From the NCBI GenBank assembly GCA_914767885.1, contig CAJZBQ010000037.1, positions 1-64,000 on the forward strand: a stretch of DNA of 64,000 nucleotides, given 5' to 3'. Shown here piece by piece: positions 9,694 to 20,910 of the stretch. The notes beneath the pieces were generated by a model that saw only the letters and a program-made list of their open reading frames with translations, made no database searches and was not told where the DNA came from. The translations under genes were made by a program, and so were the position numbers. How positions within the stretch are numbered: the first letter of the stretch is position 1; the number at the start of each line of letters is the position of its first letter. Source of the DNA: Blepharisma stoltei (taxonomy: Eukaryota; Ciliophora; Heterotrichea; Heterotrichida; Blepharismidae).

Positions 9694-11632
9694 CTAAATT
9701 GACTCATAGCATTTTTGTTTAGGGTTATAACGAATTTCCTGCCCATCTTCTACATTTTCTGTCACATTTACGAATGGAGGAGTAAAATGCCGCATTTGCA
9801 TAATAATTGACATCTGATTTTCAAAAAATTTTGGCTCTTTGAATTTGTCTGTTGGAGAGTCTGCGTTTATGATATTAATTCAAGCAGAGGTGTCAATGGG
9901 CACCTCTGGCGCATCCACTTCAATTTTTTCTTCTATGTCGTCTGATGGCTCAGCTGGTCTTGTATAGTTATGTGTTATTTTTCTACTTAACACTTTATAG
10001 CGCTCTTCATCAAGCTCTTTTTGTTCTTTTCTTCTGAATCGTGGGAATAATGCTTTTTTCTCTGTATTTACGCTCCGTAAGTACGCTTCTTTTAAATCCT
10101 TGATCTCTTTTTCTACTGACTTACCTCCTCCATAATTAAAATATGGCGTCTTCGTCTGGACATGGCCTCCGGCCATGCAGCCTCGACTCATATTTTAATT
10201 ATATCCGGCAAGGTTTTGCCATTTCAGAGATGGACGGCAATGCTAGGTAAGCAATTCTGGTGGAGTACAGAGCCTAGCCCTAGTCTACTCTCAGAGATGG
10301 TTTTTTCCTCGTGGGGAAGGAAAGCACGGCAGTTGGAAAGGGGAAGCCTAGCAGAGTCCACACGACCTATCGGGTAGCTCCCTAGCGTGAAACTGGGCGT
10401 TACGTCCCAGGCTACGTGTTTTTCCTTTTTGCCGAAAGCCTACCAGAAAATCCATTTTTTGGGTTTTCGGAATGGCAACCCATGTTACAAGCAAGTAGCT
10501 CATCCATGAGCCGTCGAAGCCGGCAACACTTGCCCCTAGGCGCACCTTTGGTGAACGAAGCGGACCGGCCCAGAGGTCTGTGGGCCCGATGCGACGAAAG
10601 GCGAGCCGATGTCTGGGCTTTGCCAACCCCATAGTGGATGTTAAGCGTTATAAGTAGTAAGATAAGAGAAGAGAGACCTACCTCCTCCGTGAGTGAACAA
10701 AAAATTTTGTTCACTCACGGCTATTAATTTTTTTTCTCAAAATTTTAAAAAACTACAATCGAGAGGGTAAAAATTAATTTAATTTGCGAATTTTATGTTT
10801 TAAATACAAGCTACTTGAAATTAAACAGAATTAGCCAGATTATAATAATTATCATTTAAATATAAAAAATTTTTTCATAAAAAAACTTTTCCTCATGGAG
10901 GGTGTTTTTTGGGCAAAAAATAGGATTTTTCCAATGGTTTTGTTCTCTCATGGAGGGCAGGAGTGAGAGATTTCTAAAAATACTTGGGTTATCCTTATAT
11001 AAATATTTTTTACCTCTGGGAGGAGAATTCGAAAAAAATACAGGCCGAGGTGTCTCTTGAAAAGACACAGCATCGATTGTTTGCTGCTTGATATTTGAGC
11101 CTGGAGGCATTTCACAGCCGATTGGGATTGTCTGATAAGGGTCGAGCTTCTGAAGCGTAAAGATCCTTCTAACTATGCATGTACCAGTTAATGATACGGA
11201 CTCAAGAGATCTATAAACTAGAGTAGAGAAGCACATAGCAAATAAAGACTCAATGTTAAAGAATAAATTCAGCCAAACCCCACGCTCGATTATTGTATGA
11301 GGAATTCTTGCATGCAACGGGTTCTTTATTACCTTTCGTCCATGAGTAAAAACTAATCGTCGCTTTATCGATTGTGAGTCTGAGGTTGTTAGCTCTATTG
11401 TCAGAGGCTTATTTTTATGAATAAAAAACTGAAAGACAATAAACGGATGAACTAATTGCAAACTTTCACGGTTGTTTCGAGGGATTTGAAGACTTGCAGC
11501 GTTGAGATTAATTATGTAGCCTCTCGAGGTCTGATCGAAACTGTGGTCAACCTTGCCATGAAATAAGCAGAATTGTAGAGATTTTCGATTTTGAGAGCTA
11601 AATATTTCATGGGAGAAGGGCTGATTTTTCAT
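9694..11632 (-). CDS. CFAP20-domain (DUF667) protein
   Basis: ATG at 11632; stop TAG at 9696-9694 after removal of an 853-bp compound IES (10124-10976). Residues about 20-200 fit the CFAP20/DUF667 domain also found at the N-terminus of WDR90 and in CFAP20DC: GYIINLNAASLQIP, PFIVFQFFI, a D..S.KRRLVF strand, RGVWLNLFF, and the C-terminal CIVRRIFTL. CFAP20 proteins bind axonemal or centriolar microtubules (family knowledge), which suits a ciliate. After the IES the frame continues with a charged helix (SVEKEIKDLKEAYLRS) and an acidic tail containing one TGA as Trp. Unspliced, the domain part would read into MITE sequence. The join at TA gives SIF|KSVEKEI in frame. The alternative is that the downstream 10191-9694 frame is a separate gene; the domain assignment does not depend on this. 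Confidence 0.7.
10195..10660. repeat. GC-richer dispersed repeat, copy 1
   Basis: The left half resembles 27250-27500 (shared blocks such as ATGCTAGGTAA, TACAGAGCCTAG and AGTTGGAAAGG). The right half resembles 18750-18965 (shared GTCGAAGCCGG, CCAGAGGTC and GTGGGCCC blocks and an ending of the form TTAAGCGTTATAAGTAGTAAGATA). No protein domain or tRNA-like promoter box identified. Confidence 0.6.
10681..10973. mobile_element. MITE, CGTGAGCGAACAAAA family (degenerate right end)
   Basis: The left end carries a hairpin of the terminal motif (CCTCCGTGAGTGAACAAAA, then its inverse TTTTGTTCACTCACGG). The right end carries the doubled motif separated by GGCAAAAAATAGGATTTTTCCAATGG. The body has the conserved AAATTAAACAGAATTAGC and ATAATAATTATCA blocks seen in other copies. 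Confidence 0.8.
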
Positions 11633-11841
11633 TTATCATGCAGAAAAATTTTTATGGATAATTCAGAGCTTTGCATTATACTATTTAAAGTCTTAAGCTA
11701 TAAGAATCAAATCTTAAAACAGATTATTAATATTTTTATATTTTATTATACCATTACGAACCATTCTAGTCCTCAAAAATTGTTTGAGTAGACTGGTCTT
11801 GCTTTATGCTTGCATATTGATTAGCTTTAGCTATAATGTTT

Positions 11842-14800
11842 TTATATACCACGTCTCCTATCTACCTTTCTCTGATAAAATCCTCTCAAGACCACCCAAA
11901 TTCGACTGATCTTATCAAAAAATACAATTTCATTTGCCCTTAACTACCCCTCCTGAGCGAACAAACAATTTTGTTCGGTCACGGAGAGGAATTTATTTTT
12001 TTAAAAATTTATAGTATAATTTTTTTTTCGAAAAATTTAAAAAAATCCAAATCCGCAAAAAATTAGAATCATATATTTATTAAATTTATAGAATTTATGT
12101 TGTAAAATGCAATTTATTTAAAATTAAACAGAATTAGCTAGTGATTTTCTTATAATAATTATCTCTTATATATCAAAATTATTTTTTATGGAAAATTGTT
12201 ATATTATTAATGGATTTTGTTTCGCTCACGGAAGGTGGGTTTTTGGCAAAAAATAGGAATTTTTCCATTTGGTTTGTTCGCTCAAGAAGGGGGGAGTAAG
12301 CAAATTTGTTTATTAGTGGGTGATTTTTAAGCAAAAATTAACAAAGTGTAATTTATATGAATAATCGAAATTTGTCTATTATTTGGGCACATGCCCAAAA
12401 TTTGCATTTTTTCACTTTTGATCTGAAAACCTCCAATAATAAGCAAATTTCGATAAATTCATATAAAATTTCTAACAAATAAGCAAAAATTTTTTTATTG
12501 CTGTGGGAGTAAGGTATTTGTCATTCCCTCTTTCAGCCAAAAATTTTTAGTTCGAGCTAGTGCTCTAATCATGTCAGACTCTACAGCTTTGGCTATTGGC
12601 GCTTTATCAGAAAATTTTTTTCCCCTTGAAATAGCCAAGAATTAATTTGTCTGGTTAAGCCAAAACTCATAATTAAGATATTCAAGAGCAGATTTTTTGA
12701 TTGTAAGACCAGAAATTTTGATGACGCCATATTTTGATTATTATCTTGCTTTATGCACAAAGATTGCCTTGCTTCTATATTATTTTCTTTTTTATTTTTC
12801 AGCTCTTTTACAGTTCGAAGAATCTTTTCAATTATCTTTGCATTTTCTGATGTCAAGTTATGGAGATTGTCGATTTTTTCGTTAGCAGTTTTTATGAAGT
12901 CGAATTTGGAGTTTCCAGGGGTATTGTTTTCTAAGTTTTTTAAATTTATGACTTCTTGTGTCAGCAACTCTTTAAACAGCACAGAAGTCATGCTTTTGAT
13001 GTTTCCTTCTTTATTAGCTGCGTGCAATATTTTCATTTCTGCAAGGGCATTTCTTAGTTTTTTATCATTTTCGAGTGCTTGTTTTTCCATTGTCTTCCAC
13101 ACCTCAGGGAACTCTTCCTCAATAATTTGCACAGTCTAATTAAAAATTACCCTTGAGCCCATTACTAATAAGTTACATTCTTGAGAGGATTGAACATTGT
13201 ATTTTCGAGTGATTTTTTGGACAGTTTCTATATCTCCAAAATGCTGCCCTTCTGACATTGGCCTGAATGTGGTATTTTCTTGTCCATAAACATACTGGCA
13301 TCTTCCTCTCATGATAAACATAATGTCTGTTGAATTTTCTCCTATAGAATAGATCGACTCGAGTGCCTGGACAAAAAACGGCTGCAAGAGTGGCATTATT
13401 TTTGCAATGAAATTTTCATCTCTGTCATTAAAAAAGTATAACGTTTTAATGACAGAGTGATACATATTCATAGCAATATCATATTTAAGCTTCATCGGCA
13501 GCTCATATAACAAATTTTCTTTATTTTCAACTGAAAATGCTCTTTGTTCTGTATTCATCGTAATTACTTTATGCATTTTTGACTGGATTTCTTTGCTTAA
13601 ATTGCACTCACTTACAAACTCATCAACCTCTGCTAACCTTTGTGTCAATTGGTTATTCCTTATATCTGTTTGTGCAAACATTGAAGAAAGACTGCTTACC
13701 ACAAAGGATAGTGCATACATTGATATCACCATTCAGCACATTGTAAATGATTTTTCTGTCAGTGTTAATGGGGTGATGTCGCCATATCCCAGCGTTACAA
13801 GGGTTGTTAATGCCCAATACATAGAGGTTAAATATATTGTAAAATGGTCTGAGTCTATATATCCATACCTCACAACCCAGGTATCAGGACCAAAGTCATC
13901 AAATTTATCACAAATGTACCAAAAGCATGTGACACAATGTAAAGCTATAAGTAGCCCAAAAACTGTGCTGACGAATCGTATCGTAGTATGTCCCAAATTA
14001 AAAAAATGCTGAAAGGTTTCCAAAATTTCAGCCTTTTTCGAATTTCCTTCAACTTTCATAGCTTTAAGCATCCTCAACAGCTTTGGGAGCCCTTTTAAGC
14101 GAAAAAGTCTTACAAGTGAGCTATATTTTCTGTTATTTGAAGAACTTTCATTTTGTCCCGAAAATGCTTCAAAAAATCCAAACGGGATTGCTGAGATCAG
14201 ATCTAAAATAAGCCATCCTTTTAAGTAGTTGATAAAGATTTTCCATCGGGATGTTACCAATCCCCCTTCGCTATCTATATAAGCTGTATTTAAATTCAGC
14301 AAAAAATCAATCAAAAAGCTAAAATCAATGATCGTATTCATCCACCACCAAGTATCAAAGACAAGTGAGTTAATAAATGCCATTGAATAAGGGATGAAAA
14401 TAGCAGTGAATATCAGCACTGCCCCAATGTAGCAGTTTCATACAATTCTGCATCCTTTTGATGGATGAATAATTCCACAGGGAGTGCTATTGGTAGCTAT
14501 AAGGCCTGACCTGACAGTGAGAATTTGGTTTTTTTTTTTTTTGAAATAGTTTTCTATATCTCCTTCTTCCATCTCTTCGTTCATCCCAGGCCCAAAAAGC
14601 CTTATGTTGTTCATTAACTTCTTCATTCTAATGTTTGTGAAAATCTTTCGTTTTGCTCTCTGCCAGATTTCATAATATTTTGAATGGGCAGTCTCTGCGT
14701 TATTTCCTTCAAGCAAATGGTTACTTTCATCATTTGCGGAAAGTTTTCTTGGGGTCATAGGAGGGATATTAAATTTGTCGATTCCTTGAGATAATTTTTT

Positions 14801-14878
14801 TGGGGTCCCTGGTGCGGATTCGAGTCGAGAGGGATTCTTTAATTTGCCTTTAAAGGCATGTATAAAATATTCGGCCAT
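11842..14878 (-). CDS. Voltage-gated K+ channel with cyclic-nucleotide-binding domain (CNG/HCN/KCNH-like)
   Basis: ATG at 14878. A cytosolic N-terminus of about 145 residues with SP/TP motifs is followed by TGA-coded Trp and S1 (NCYIGAVLIFTAIFIP). S4 is LVRLFRLKGLPKLLRMLK and the pore has the K+ selectivity filter TLGYGDITP. After S6 come the C-linker and a cNMP-binding domain (SIGENSTDIMFIMRG, FGDIETV, CNLLVMGSR). A 15-nt intron (13136-13150) would otherwise stop the frame; splicing gives MGSR|TVQIIEEEFPEVW, the normal end of the domain. The frame then reaches an apparent TAG at 12595-12593, but one extra A in the run at 12615-12621 would continue it (KAVESDMIRALARTKNFW) into a 569-bp IES (11943-12511). 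After the IES the frame reads GMTNTL|RANEIVFFDKISRIW to the TAA at 11842. Channel identity is firm; the last about 60 residues depend on a homopolymer correction. Confidence 0.88.
11943..12511. mobile_element. Compound IES: MITE plus adjacent foldback (569 bp)
   Basis: TA boundaries at 11941-11942 and 12510-12511. About 11943-12297 is a full CGTGAGCGAACAAAA-family MITE: a hairpin end at 11950-11995 and a doubled-motif end at about 12215-12297. Next to it, sharing a TA, is a foldback unit to 12511 with about 35-bp arms (about 12350-12385 and 12435-12470) around a GGGCACATGCCC palindrome. Excision of the whole piece rejoins the channel C-terminus in frame. Confidence 0.7.
13136..13150 (-). other. 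15-nt spliceosomal intron GTAATTTTTAATTAG
   Basis: On the minus strand, in-frame TAG at its 3' end would terminate the channel inside the cyclic-nucleotide-binding domain. Removing exactly these 15 nt restores a normal domain end. The size and GTA...TAG form match the very short introns of Stentor and Blepharisma (established knowledge). Confidence 0.9.
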
Positions 14879-15094
14879 ATCTGCGATAAATTTTTAATGG
14901 GTCTAATGGAAGACCTTTTTTTTGAAATTTTATGGAGGCAGTCTCGATCAACTTAATTTTATTAAAAAATTTGAGATTTTAATATATTTTATAAATTGTT
15001 TATTATAAAAAGAATGATAATTTGATATCTCCGATGAATTAATTATTTTCTAATTTTATTAGGTTTGTTGATAAATGAAACTAACAGAATTTAA
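14879..15094. promoter_or_regulatory. Short divergent intergenic region
   Basis: 216 bp of AT-rich sequence between the channel start (minus) and the first OST-alpha-like gene (plus). It must hold both promoters and 5' UTRs, but I see no specific motif. Confidence 0.35.
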
Positions 15095-16042
15095 ATGGTC
15101 GATCATCATAACTTAGCAGAAAGTTCTGCTGTAGGAGTCACAGCAGTAGTTTTAGTAATCTCGACCTTTATTTCTCTCTACCAAATAGTCTCCTATGCAA
15201 GAAATATGAAATACAAATCTGCTCAAATTGCGTGCATGCTTTTATTTACAACACCTATGATAGTCGGCTGGTCAGCGTGAGCGTCGTTATATGTAGGTGA
15301 AGAACTGAAAAATCTAGACTCACTAGTCACAATAGACAAAGCATTCTGCATTACAATGTTTCTGATCCTCACAGAAATGCTTCTAGGGTGGACTGAGTCG
15401 AATGGGAAATATTTTTACACCAAAGAAACAGAAGTAAGAACCATAGTAAACATGAAAGAAGCCAAATGGCTTTTGCCCTGCATCAAGCCAAGCCCTTTAT
15501 CTACGCCAGATCAAGCGTTATCTTACTTGTGAAAAGTAAGAATAGGGACATATCAAGTGGTGTTTGTGATTATAACAGTCACAATTATTACTGCAGCTTT
15601 GCTTATCTTTGACAGTGAAGATTTTAAAATCGGAGACAATAATAGCAACTCTGTCTGGCTTTGGTTGAATTCTATAAGGTCAATAAGCTGTGCGGTTGCT
15701 TTATTTTATTTAGTAAATTATGCATTTTTTGCTGCAAGAATTCCTGAGCTTAATGACCTGAAAATTCGATCAAAATTCTACCTGATCAAGCTTTCTATGA
15801 TTTTCACTGAAATCCAGCCTTTAATTATTTCATATTGTGCAGGAAAGGGCTGGATAGCAGACACCGATGACTATTCGCAAGAAGAAATTACAAGCTGAAC
15901 GAATTCTTTATTGCTGTGCTCAGAAATGATTATTGTTGGGTTTATACAAATTTTAGTGTTTCCTGTAAGCGATTATGATACACCTCCATCATCACGAAAA
16001 TTCAGCACTCATGGGGAAAACTCTGATCGGCTTCTTAAATAA
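15095..16042 (+). CDS. OST-alpha/TMEM184-like multi-pass membrane protein, paralog 1
   Basis: ATG 15095 to TAA 16040-16042, 315 residues, with TGA as Trp at 15278 (IVGWSAWAS), about 15530 and 15896. About seven hydrophobic segments. Features like the Solute_trans_a (PF03619) family are an early 'lltTPmivGWSA' helix, a polar Lys-Ala-Phe segment at about residue 90, the KVRIGTYQVVFVI segment, and a late helix preceded by ARIPELNDLKIRSKF and ending in QPLIISYCAGKGW. Family members move organic solutes or have unclear membrane roles. The family assignment is from pattern memory only and moderate. The Trp codons written TGG in paralogs 2 and 3 are TGA here, which is direct internal evidence for the code. 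Confidence 0.75.
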
Positions 16043-17095
16043 TATCATCAATTAATAGCTTCAAATAAAAAAAAATTATAAAAATACAAAATTTAAAGAA
16101 ATATAGCCAGAGTCTCTTTTTTAGATTGCTCTGGGCTATAAATGCATTCCAACTGGTGGAATGACTCGCGAAACAAGAGTTGTAAGAGCATTTTGTAGCC
16201 TAAGGCGATCTAAACGGCGCCCTGGGTTATATCGAAGATTTAAAATAAAAGTATTTTCATTTATATAAAATCAAATTCTCTATTTCTAATCAATTTTAAA
16301 AAAGATAAAAATCTAAAAATTGAAACTCCTGAATCAATATGAAAATATGGTAGTTTTTAGACTCGAGAATAAGAATTTGCTTATATGAAGGCAATTTACC
16401 CAGATTGTTGAATTTGCTGATTTTATTAATTTTACCTCTCAAAAATCATCTTGATTCTTGTTCGAGTTTGCCTACCTAGGCTGCCATTTCGAAAATTTGA
16501 AACACAAATTTTTGGCTATTTTCGTATCGATGTGATACATGAGACCTGGGACACAATACCAAATATCGCACTGGTTATGAGTCGATGAGAATGGTTTTAC
16601 AAACCTATCAATTTGGAAAGGAGCAAATTAGAAAAGACTCAGCTCAAAACTGTGATAAATTTGAAATTTTTGCTTTAATATTAACATATAAGATAACTAA
16701 TAATTGCTTTAGCATAATCACTTAATAATCATGCACTTAATAAAATAAATTGAGTTATTATTATCAACTATAAAATATTTTTATTTTGTGTGCAAATTAA
16801 TAGAAATCGATATAATAAATATGAAACATTTATATTTTGTCAGGTCTCTTAAACTATGCATATACGAAAAATCTCAAGACAGAAAGATTTCGGGCAATCT
16901 GAGGGAATTCATAATATTTTTGATTAATTATTAAAATTTGTAACGCTGATAGTATGCATTTTTAATTTTATTTAAAAACCAAAATATTGAATAGAATGCA
17001 TTATATTGCTTGATCTTCTTAATGATAATAAAATTTTCTCCAATTTTTATTAGAATGGGAGAGATAATTATAAAATGAAACCTTAATAATTGTAA
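16043..17095. other. Intergenic sequence between paralogs 1 and 2
   Basis: About 1 kb, AT-rich, with a moderately GC-rich stretch at 16120-16230. No coding frame, MITE end or RNA gene that I can support. Confidence 0.4.
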
Positions 17096-18016
17096 ATGGT
17101 CAATCGTGATAATCTGGAAGAGAGCTCTGCGATAGGAGTCACCGCAGTTGTCTTAATAATTTCCACCTTCATATGTCTTCATCATATATTCTCGTATGCA
17201 AGGAATATGAAGTACAAATCGGCTCAAATCGCATGCATGCTTCTATTTACGACACCTGTAATAGTCGGATGGTCAGCGTGGGCGTGCTTATACGTAGGTG
17301 AAACAATGAAAAATTATGAAGCTCTAATCGCTTTAGACAAAGCCTTTTGCATCGCAATGTTTTTGATACTTATTGAGATGCTTCTTGGATGGACTGAGTC
17401 TAACGGCACATATTTTTTTACTAAAGAGGCTGAAATTAGAGTACTAATGGATATGAAGGAAGCCAAATGGCTTTTGCCTTGTATTAAGCCAAGTCCTTTA
17501 TCCTCGAGTAAGCAAGCAATCTCTTATTTAAGAAAAATAAGAATTGGAATATTCCAAGTGATCTTTGTGATTATAGCCATTACAATTATAAGCACTCCTT
17601 TTCTTATTTTTGATTATGATGACTTTAAAATCGGCGAAAATAGCACCGACTCTATTTGGTTTTGACTAAGCTCAATAAGATCTTTAAGTTCAGTAGTAGC
17701 AGTGTTTTTTTTGGTAAATTATGCCTTTTTCGCAGCAAAAATTCCAGAACTAAATGAGCTGAGAATTAAATCAAAATTCAACTTGATTCAGCTTTCTATG
17801 GTTTTCACTGAAATTCAACCTTCAATCATATCATTTTGTGCAGATAGAGGCTGGATTGCGAACACTGATAATTACTCCCAGGTGGAAATTATAGGCTGAA
17901 CTAATTCTTTGTTGCTGTGCTCAGAAATGATTATTATGGGGTTTTTGCAAATTCTTGTTTTCCCCCTAAGTGATTATAAAACTCCGCCATCATCAAGAAA
18001 GTTTATCGCTAACTAA
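17096..18016 (+). CDS. OST-alpha/TMEM184-like multi-pass membrane protein, paralog 2
   Basis: ATG 17096 to TAA 18014-18016, 306 residues, TGA as Trp at 17663 and 17897. Collinear with paralog 1 over its whole length and highly similar (for example KYKSAQIACMLLFTTP and KEAKWLLPCIKPSPL are shared). It ends at the same TPPSSRKF tail. The IES of paralog 3 is absent here, so this copy serves as the reference for that excision site. Confidence 0.75.
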
Positions 18017-18145
18017 GAACAAATTTAAAAAGAATTGGTTTTCATTCTATTAATAATAATCAATAAATAATAGCAAGTTATTTCTGTATTTAGATTTAAA
18101 GTTTATTTTATTTGCAGAATTATGAAAGGCTAATAGTTTTTTAAA

Positions 18146-18315
18146 GAATTATTTGCGGATCAAGGCTGAATTGCAAATAAAGATAAATATTCTCAATCAG
18201 AATTACAAGCTGGACGAGCTCTTTGTTACTGTGCTCAGAAATGATTATTGTTAGTGTTTTAATTTAGTGTTTCCCCCATCTTCTATGAGACCCCACCATC
18301 TTTAAGAATATCTCT
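18146..18315 (+). pseudogene. 3' fragment of a fourth OST-alpha-like copy
   Basis: The sequence matches the last about 60 codons of the paralogs (ADQGWIANKDKYSQSE-like, then the GTGCTCAGAAATGATTATTGTT block and a decayed CCACCATCTTTAAG tail) but is broken by stops and indels. It lies just downstream of paralog 2, so it is a remnant of a longer tandem array. Confidence 0.75.
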
Positions 18316-18549
18316 TGGCCAGGAGAAAGCATGTCGCTTTATTAATTAATCTTCATATTAATCTATCAAATTCATGATATAGATTTTAGTTTCTCCCAAT
18401 GAATATTTAAGTTCACGTTGTAATTGGAAACAATTCTATACTTTAAGTTTTTTGTAAGCGAATTCTATAAAAATAAGATTGAGCTGAATTTAAAATATTC
18501 TAAATTTGAAAGATCTAAGCTAGAGTAATTTAGATATCACAACTATAAA

Positions 18550-18965
18550 AATTGGCAGATCCCTCATCGGTATGGCTCAAAGCTATTGATTCTTTAATAA
18601 AACAAATAAAATGGCATTCTCAAGCAATTTTATTTATGGGTTTAGGTTTTCTTCTGAGAACTTCTGTACAGCAACAACATTTAACTCAGGCATATAAGCT
18701 GAGGCACTGCTCCGAGTACATCAAGAGGCTCGAAGTTTTGCCTCTCAGCACACCCGAGGAAGGTGACCCTTAGACGGAGCACGCGCAGGAGCTGAGTCAA
18801 GGAAGGCAAGGCAACCCAGCCCGTCGAAGCCGGAACGTTGTATTTTGCCGTGCCATGATATAACAAAGTGGATCGATCCAGAGGTCCATGGGCCCAAACA
18901 CGTGGACAAATATGGTGACAGCTCTGGAAACGGCTACCCCGTAGTGTACTTTAAATGTAATAGAT
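18550..18965. repeat. GC-richer dispersed repeat, copy 2
   Basis: The right half (about 18750-18965) matches the right half of the 10195-10660 repeat, including GTCGAAGCCGG, CCAGAGGTCCATGGGCCC and a TTAAATGTAATAGATAATA-like ending. The GCGCAGGAGCTGAG block recurs near 52830. No recognised coding content. Confidence 0.55.
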
Positions 18966-19373
18966 AATATAACGATAACGATTCATTAATACAAAGACAA
19001 TTAAATTGAAATGCAAACAGATTTAATTTAAATAGCCAGCGAGATAATTTGGATAATTCTGCTGTATGAGCCAATAAGATTTTATGTCATTTCAGATACT
19101 AATGCGCAAAATTATGAGCAAATTTAAGGCATTCTACTTATATTTAAAACACCAGTGATGGCTTATCAATATGATAATAATTATAAGTAAAAACCGTTTT
19201 TGCCTTGCCAGCTATTTTTATTATTAATAATGCTTTCGGCCAGAATCTTCAAACAGAAAATTGTTTATCCATAAGAGAGACTTCAAAGAGGGTCAGGGTT
19301 TAAATTAGCGGGCTGGAAAAAAGCCCCCGACTCGCCCTTATGGGAGAGCAATTTAAGTTTTAATTAGAATAAA

Positions 19374-20072
19374 TTATGCTGAGGGCTGAGGAGCTTGGAA
19401 TTTTTCAAGAATACATGCCACCATTTGTCTGAATTGCTCATGCACTTCTCTTACAGCTTCAATTGCACCTATCTCGTCTCTCCATCTATTAAGGGCTGGA
19501 TAAGTACTGAAATCAAACGAAGCAAATTCCAAGTGACTGACATAGCAATACAAAAGAACATCTGCGTAAGTTGGGTGAGCAGTTCTTGCAATGTAAACCC
19601 CAGTTGCGAATAAATCGTCAAGGGATTTAAGGAATGTGCGTGCATTTGCAATAAGCTCAGCATCAAACTCAGGAGTAACTGGAGGCTTCCCCAAAAACAT
19701 AGGAGCGACGACCTTATTGTAGGTATAAGGGATAATATTTTTTACAGTATTGGTATGATGCCAATGGAGTGATGAGTTGATTTTAGCTTTCTGTTGGAGG
19801 TCTGCAGGGAACCATTGACTGTCTAAGTGAAAAGTTTCAGCTAAATAGAAGACAATTGCTCCACTCTCACCCAAATGGAAGTCTCCATGAGTAATGGCAG
19901 GAACCAAGCCATAAGGATTAATTGCTAAATATTCTGGGGACTTATGACCACCGTGGGCCATATCAACATCAAGGAATTCGATAGGAATGTTATGAAGTTG
20001 ACAAAATATGAGGACAGCCCTAACAGGAGGCGAGAGAATGTGTCCGTAAACTTTTACAGTGTTGTCTGCCAT
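19374..20072 (-). CDS. Glutathione S-transferase, theta-like
   Basis: ATG 20072 to stop at 19374, 232 residues, no interruption. The N-terminal thioredoxin fold has VYGHILSPPVRAVLIF, the cis-Pro region GLVPAI and the glutathione-binding 'ESGAIVFYLAE'. The helical C-terminal domain includes the GST motif HPTYADVLLYCY. The length is normal for cytosolic GSTs (200-240), which conjugate glutathione to electrophiles. The class assignment (theta-like) is tentative. The first candidate catalytic residues are Ser near position 14 or Tyr at position 9; I cannot decide. Confidence 0.9.
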   Translation of the reverse strand: MADNTVKVYGHILSPPVRAVLIFCQLHNIPIEFLDVDMAHGGHKSPEYLAINPYGLVPAITHGDFHLGESGAIVFYLAETFHLDSQWFPADLQQKAKINSSLHWHHTNTVKNIIPYTYNKVVAPMFLGKPPVTPEFDAELIANARTFLKSLDDLFATGVYIARTAHPTYADVLLYCYVSHLEFASFDFSTYPALNRWRDEIGAIEAVREVHEQFRQMVACILEKFQAPQPSA

Positions 20073-20266
20073 TTATTTGAGACTTCAAAGAGACTAAAAA
20101 ATAAATTAAATTTAAAACTTACTCTGAAGCCATTATCATATCATTTTTGGGGAACATTTTTGGTGTCTGCATATTATTTATAAAGCAAGTTAAGAATTAA
20201 TAATTTCAATTAATGTCGATTTTTAGACAAAATAGGTTTTAAAGAATTATAATAGATATCCGCACA

Positions 20267-20632
20267 TTATATTCCAATTTTCAACATAACTCCCGTTAAT
20301 TTTAATTTAGAAAGCTTGAATTTCCTGTTCTTTTTGACTATAATTTCTTGTGAATTAAATTCATTTTCCATTTTATAAAGAATTCGCTGATTCTTCATAT
20401 AAACTGATTTTTCATTTTTCAGTTTTAGATCATTTTTTATTGATTCAATATATTGATCTCATTTATCTCTAAAATTCCATCACTCTAAACTGTAAATTAG
20501 GAAGTTCCTCTTTTGTGGGCGACATATTGTTTCTGCTTTAGACCTTTTATTAGTCTCTTTTGCCTTTTTCTTTGTTTTTCCGTTTTTCTTTGAAGGAATT
20601 TTCAGCAATTTTTGAATATTATGCAAGATCAT
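20267..20632 (-). CDS. Small basic protein of unknown function
   Basis: A 121-codon frame on the minus strand, ATG 20632 to TAA 20269-20267, visible only if TGA is Trp (two TGA codons, in SLEWWNFRDKWDQYIE). It is strongly basic with a Lys-rich N-terminal stretch (KKNGKTKKKAKE), then a charged helix-like middle and a Lys-rich C-terminus. No family recognised. Codon use resembles the neighbouring genes. It lies tandem with and upstream of the GST gene. Confidence 0.55.
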
Positions 20633-20910
20633 ACTTCGAAAATTGCTTTATATTTATAATAAAATTCATTTTCAAAGTTAAAACTGTATTTTTGATAAAA
20701 ATTCAAGTGCAACATTAAAAATTAGATTTTATAAGTAAATTTTATATAGGGGTAAAATTTTTTATTATACATGTGAAGCCTGGACAAAGATGTCTTTAAG
20801 TAATTATTATTTTCTATTTTGTGAATTTAGTAAAGGGTGAGATCCAGACTCCTTTTTCCTTGTTGTGAATATCTTATCCTAGAAAAATAATAGATCAGCA
20901 TCTTTTTATA

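Larger units (their letters stand above)
10124..10976. other. Compound IES in the CFAP20-domain gene (853 bp)
   Basis: Bounded by TA at 10122-10123 and 10975-10976. From left to right it holds a short inverted repeat around CATATTTTAATTAT / ATAATTAAAATATG (10131-10204), a GC-richer dispersed repeat (10195-10660), and a MITE of the CGTGAGCGAACAAAA family (10681-10973). It appears to have been assembled from several insertions but would have to be eliminated as one piece, or in nested steps, to restore the gene. Confidence 0.65.

Noticed and set aside
10348-10714. Arginine-rich minus-strand ORFs in the GC-richer repeat
   Set aside because: Open frames occur on both strands because of composition; none shows domain features and the sequence recurs as a degenerate repeat.
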